The notes beneath the pieces are model-generated. The model saw only the letters and a list, made by a program, of their open reading frames with translations. It did not search any database and was not told the DNA's origin. Positions 58,810 to 64,000 of a stretch of 64,000 bases of DNA are shown here, one piece after another. How positions within the stretch are numbered: the stretch's first letter is position 1; each line of letters starts with the position of its first letter. The translations under genes and the position numbers were made by a program. This DNA is from CAVWNR01 sp963756525 (lineage in GTDB: Bacteria > Actinomycetota > Actinomycetes > Mycobacteriales > Jatrophihabitantaceae), in NCBI GenBank assembly GCA_963756525.1, contig CAVWNR010000003.1, forward strand, positions 310,001 to 374,000, read 5' to 3'.

Positions 58810-59889
58810 GTGCCGACGACCGAACAGGACGAGGCGCTGCGCGCCGTCCTCGCCACGGTCGCCCCCGGCACGTGGCTGCGCGACGGGCTGGAGCGGATCC
58901 TGCGCGGCAACACCGGCGCCCTGATCGTCATCGGCTTCGACCCCGCCGTCGAGGCGCTGTGCACCGGCGGCTTCCCGCTCGACGTCGAGTCGTCGGCCAC
59001 CCGACTACGTGAGCTGGCGAAGATGGACGGTGCGGTGGTGCTGTCGTCCGACGGTTGCCGCATCCTGCGCTCGGGCACGCATCTGATGCCGGACCCGGCC
59101 CTCCCCACCGAGGAGTCGGGCACCCGGCATCGCACTGCGCAGCGGGTCGCGCAGCAGACCGGCTACCCGGTGATCTCGGTGTCTCAGTCGATGCGGATCA
59201 TCAGCCTCTACCTCGGCGCGCGCCGGTACGTGCTGGAGAGCACCGGTGAGCTGCTCACCCGGGCCAACCAAGCGATCGCCACGCTGGAGCGGTACAAGGC
59301 TCGGCTGGACGAGGTCTCGAACACCCTGTCTGCGCTGGAGATCGAGGACCTGGCCACGGTGCGCGATGCCGCCGTGGTCGCCCAACGGCTCGAGATGGTC
59401 CGCCGGATCGCCGACGAGATTATCGGCTACGTGGTCGAGCTGGGCACCGACGGGCGGCTGCTCGCTCTACAGCTCGACGAGCTCATGGCCGGAGTGGACT
59501 CCGACCTCGAGCTGATCGCGCGGGACTACCTGCCGACCGGGCGGCGCGGGCGAACGTCGGGCCAGGTGCTCGCCGAGCTGTGTGCGCTTTCGGCCACTGA
59601 CCTGCTCGATCTCACCCTCGTCGCGCGGGCGATGGGCCTGGGCTCGACGGCCGAGGCGCTCGACACGGCGGTCACGCCGCGTGGCTATCGGCTGCTCTCC
59701 CGGGTTCCGCGGCTGCCCGCGACATTGCTGAGCCGCGTCGTCGAGCATTTCGGCGGCCTGCAGAAGCTGCTCGCCGCCACCGTCGAGGACCTGCAGTCTG
59801 TCGACGGCATCGGCGAGGCGCGTGCCCGCGCCGTCCGCGAGGCGGTTTCCCGGCTGGCCGACGCGTCGATCATTGACCGGTACCCGTAG
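58810..59889 (+). CDS. disA: DNA integrity scanning diadenylate cyclase DisA
   Basis: 359 residues from GTG 58810 (GGGGAGG 4 nt upstream). It makes c-di-AMP from two ATP and scans DNA for branched structures. The DAC domain has the DGA motif (KMDGAVVLSSDG) and RHR motif (SGTRHRTAQRVA); the central helical spine and the C-terminal HhH DNA-binding domain (LQSVDGIGEARARAVREAVSRLA) are complete. Adjacent to radA, which in mycobacteria interacts with DisA. Confidence 0.96.
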   Translation: MPTTEQDEALRAVLATVAPGTWLRDGLERILRGNTGALIVIGFDPAVEALCTGGFPLDVESSATRLRELAKMDGAVVLSSDGCRILRSGTHLMPDPALPTEESGTRHRTAQRVAQQTGYPVISVSQSMRIISLYLGARRYVLESTGELLTRANQAIATLERYKARLDEVSNTLSALEIEDLATVRDAAVVAQRLEMVRRIADEIIGYVVELGTDGRLLALQLDELMAGVDSDLELIARDYLPTGRRGRTSGQVLAELCALSATDLLDLTLVARAMGLGSTAEALDTAVTPRGYRLLSRVPRLPATLLSRVVEHFGGLQKLLAATVEDLQSVDGIGEARARAVREAVSRLADASIIDRYP

Positions 59890-59919
59890 CCGGCAATCTG
59901 GTTCGCGGATCAAGTCCGG

Positions 59920-60594
59920 TCAGGAGATGGAGAACTGCGCCGGCGTCCCCTCCACGCCGGAGAGCTTCGCGTGCAGTGTGTACCTGCCGGGGCCGACACG
60001 CTGTCGGGTACCCGCGCACTGTGGCTGTGACGACAGACCGGTCCAGGTGATCGAGCGGCGGATCGGTTGGCCGATCGGCAGCGTCTGCTCACTTGTGCCC
60101 GGTGTGATCAGGCAGTCGTGGCTTCCCCACACCCGGGCGGCGCCGTTGTAGACGGTCAGCTCGATCTGCGGATCGGCGAGGTCCTGGACGCACGGCGTCG
60201 AGCTGGCGTTGATGGCCTGCAAATAGAGCACCGGCTGGTCGCCGACGTGGTAGCTCGGCGCGCTCGTCGCCGCGGCGATCTTCAGCGACGACTTGGCGCA
60301 GCTTGCCGGCGTCCCGGCGAAGCGGGAGGCCGTCGGCGCCGCAGCCGCGCCGGAATCCGTGGACGTCGCCGTCGCGGAGTGGCTCGGCGCGGACGACCGC
60401 GTGCCGGGCTCGGTGGCCGGCCCGCCAGCGGTCGAAGTGTGGCCGCCGGCGGGAGGGGGCTGCGCGGAGCGCTTGTCAGGGCCGCTGGAGCAGGCCACGT
60501 AGAGGGTCAGCACAACGAGGACGATCGGCGCTAACAGCAGAATCCGCCGGCGCCAGTAGACGACGGACGGTAGCGGGCCGAGCGGGTGCAGCAT
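59920..60594 (-). CDS. Membrane-anchored exported protein (Rv3587c-like)
   Basis: 224 residues. MLHPLGPLPSVVYWRRRILLLAPIVLVVLTLYVACSSG: a cytoplasmic start conserved in actinobacterial relatives, one transmembrane helix, then a Cys just after it. A Ser/Thr/Ala-rich linker precedes a beta-sandwich-like domain (VGDQPVLYLQAINASSTPCVQDL...GRYTLHAKLSGVEGTP) with paired cysteines. The position between disA and mutY is that of Rv3587c. Function unknown. Confidence 0.8.
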   Translation of the reverse strand: MLHPLGPLPSVVYWRRRILLLAPIVLVVLTLYVACSSGPDKRSAQPPPAGGHTSTAGGPATEPGTRSSAPSHSATATSTDSGAAAAPTASRFAGTPASCAKSSLKIAAATSAPSYHVGDQPVLYLQAINASSTPCVQDLADPQIELTVYNGAARVWGSHDCLITPGTSEQTLPIGQPIRRSITWTGLSSQPQCAGTRQRVGPGRYTLHAKLSGVEGTPAQFSIS

Positions 60595-60654
60595 CGCCGA
60601 TCGACGCTATCTCACCCCCTGGGCGGTCCGGCCACGCCGCGCCCGCCCCGCGCA

Positions 60655-60707
60655 CTGTTGATGTTGGAGAAGTGGTTGGATACCAGCCATTAGTCCAACA
60701 TCAACAG
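60655..60707. repeat. Intergenic hairpin with CTGTTGATGTTGGA arms (copy 2)
   Basis: Perfect 14-nt arms (60655-60668, 60694-60707) with partial pairing further in. It shares the arm sequence and orientation with the hairpin at 13249-13309, but here the flanking genes are divergent, so it is not a shared terminator. It occupies the mutY promoter region. Confidence 0.75.
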
Positions 60708-60730
60708 CGAACGCGTGCGAGCATCGCGGC

Positions 60731-61609
60731 ATGCCGGATCTCGTCCCGCCGCTGCTGGTCTGGTATGACCGCAACGCTCGGGACCTGCCCTGGCGTCGCT
60801 CCGGCACCTGCGCGTGGGCGGTGCTGGTCAGCGAAGTCATGCTGCAGCAGACGCCGGTGCGTCGGGTGCTGCCGGCCTATCTGGCATGGCTGGCGCGCTG
60901 GCCGACCCCGGCCGATCTCGCCGCAGCCTCGCCGGGCGACGCGGTGCGGATTTGGGGCAAGCTGGGCTACCCGCGACGGGCGCTGTGGCTACATGATTGC
61001 GCGCTGGCCATCGCCGAGCGGCATGGCGGCGCGGTGCCGGCCGACGTCGACGCGCTGCTGGCGCTGCCCGGAATCGGTGCGTACACGGCGCGGGCCGTTG
61101 CCGCGTTCGCCTTCCGGCAGCGGCACCCGGTCGTCGACACCAACGTGCGCCGGGTGGTGGCCCGGCTGGTCGACGGGCAGGCTCAGCCCGGCCGCCCGGC
61201 CGTCGCACGCGACCTGCGAACGGCCGAGACGCTCCTCCCCCACGACCCGGCAGAAGCCGCACGGTTCAGCGTCGCGCTGATGGAACTCGGCGCACTGCTG
61301 TGCACCGCTCGCGCGCCGCGCTGCGCCGAGTGCCCCGTCGCGGCGCAGTGCGCCTGGCGACGGGCCGGGTCACCCGCACCCGAGGGCCCCAGCGCACCCG
61401 CGCAGCCATACGCCGGTACAGACCGCCAGGTGCGCGGTCGGCTGCTGGACGTGCTCCGCGGCCGCGCCGAGCCGGTGCGGCGCCGCGCACTCGACCTGGC
61501 CTGGCACGACGCCGGCCAGCGCGAACGAGCGCTGGACACCCTCGTCGCGGACGGGCTCGTCGACCCGCTGCCGGACGGCAGGTTCGCACTGCCGGGCCAC
61601 CGCGGATGA
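60731..61609 (+). CDS. mutY: A/G-specific adenine glycosylase
   Basis: 292 residues. It removes adenine mispaired with 8-oxoguanine. Signatures: LPWRRSGTCAWAVLVSEVMLQQTPV with the catalytic Glu, the helix-hairpin-helix LPGIGAYTARAVAAFAF, catalytic Asp in PVVDTNVRRV, and a C-terminal [4Fe-4S] cluster CTARAPRCAECPVAAQC. The 8-oxoG-recognising NUDIX-like C-terminal domain of E. coli MutY is reduced to ~70 residues, common in actinobacteria. Ends 18 nt from the convergent clpC stop. Confidence 0.95.
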   Translation: MPDLVPPLLVWYDRNARDLPWRRSGTCAWAVLVSEVMLQQTPVRRVLPAYLAWLARWPTPADLAAASPGDAVRIWGKLGYPRRALWLHDCALAIAERHGGAVPADVDALLALPGIGAYTARAVAAFAFRQRHPVVDTNVRRVVARLVDGQAQPGRPAVARDLRTAETLLPHDPAEAARFSVALMELGALLCTARAPRCAECPVAAQCAWRRAGSPAPEGPSAPAQPYAGTDRQVRGRLLDVLRGRAEPVRRRALDLAWHDAGQRERALDTLVADGLVDPLPDGRFALPGHRG

Positions 61610-61627
61610 GCAATGGCCTCGGATGGG

Positions 61628-64000
<2,373 letters not shown>

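Overview
The window is a 64 kb stretch of chromosome from a high-GC actinobacterium (roughly 70% G+C by eye, densely packed, many GTG starts and ATGA/GTGA overlaps). CarD, DisA, an acyl-CoA carboxylase epsilon subunit, an acVLRF1-type peptidyl-tRNA hydrolase and a DUF5313 protein all point to Actinomycetota. Gene order recalls Mycobacterium tuberculosis in two blocks: glpD/lpdA/amidohydrolase/PNP/pmmB/upp/add/deoA/cdd/sdhCDAB (like Rv3302c-Rv3319), and ispF/ispD/carD/lpqE/radA/disA/membrane protein/mutY/clpC (like Rv3581c-Rv3596c). In M. tuberculosis these blocks are far apart; here they meet at about 53.3-54.4 kb. I cannot name genus or species. No rRNA, tRNA, CRISPR array, prophage, integrase or transposase was seen.

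Layout. 0-2.8 kb: end of a CoxL/CoxM/CoxG molybdenum hydroxylase operon. 2.9-5.4 kb: an AbiEi/DUF559 protein, MTA phosphorylase and a small exported protein. 5.4-12.9 kb: acyl-CoA catabolism (two acyl-CoA dehydrogenases, Maf, AccD/AccE, AccA, thioesterase) around a MerR regulator whose double palindromic operator lies in the divergent promoter. 12.9-20.5 kb: DUF5313, LpdA-type flavoprotein, gamma-glutamylcyclotransferase-like protein, an autoregulated XRE/membrane-protein pair, M20 amidohydrolase, hemerythrin, a stand-alone mutase catalytic subunit, a DksA-like zinc finger protein. 20.6-28 kb: purine nucleoside phosphorylase, phosphosugar mutase, Upp, DeoC, and two aldehyde dehydrogenases, one truncated. 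28-38 kb: a duplicated acidic protein, amidase, GlpD, a stand-alone kumamolisin-prodomain-like lipoprotein, a 1108-aa secreted protease with sedolisin-like catalytic residues, and a GH3/NagZ-like lipoprotein. 38-49.6 kb: adenosine deaminase, an ABC exporter with MarR, and a minus-strand nucleoside import/salvage operon (BMP-type ABC importer, Cdd, DeoA, acVLRF1). 50-53.3 kb: sdhCDAB. 53.4-54.3 kb: a second AbiEi/DUF559 gene. 54.4-64 kb: IspF/IspD/CarD, LpqE-like lipoprotein, RadA, DisA, MutY and most of ClpC.

Functionally, the best-supported network is (deoxy)nucleoside use: BMP importer, then Cdd/Add deamination, DeoA and purine nucleoside phosphorylase phosphorolysis, a phosphosugar mutase that may supply the phosphopentomutase step (no separate deoB is present), DeoC cleavage to acetaldehyde and glyceraldehyde-3-phosphate, and aldehyde dehydrogenase. 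A second theme is branched-chain/odd-chain acyl-CoA catabolism (acyl-CoA dehydrogenases, biotin carboxylase, mutase).

The most unusual signals are: two 305-residue AbiEi/DUF559 paralogues with a shared upstream leader, the second bracketed by hairpins that share an arm sequence and lying at the join of the two conserved blocks; a subtilase-like protein with sedolisin Glu/Asp/Asp/Ser residues converging on a free-standing S53-prodomain-like lipoprotein; a 48-bp perfect palindrome inside an operon; an intergenic hairpin family sharing CTGTTGATGTTGGA arms; helically phased short repeats upstream of several genes; and a consistent TANNNT-(6-9 nt)-start pattern implying many leaderless transcripts.
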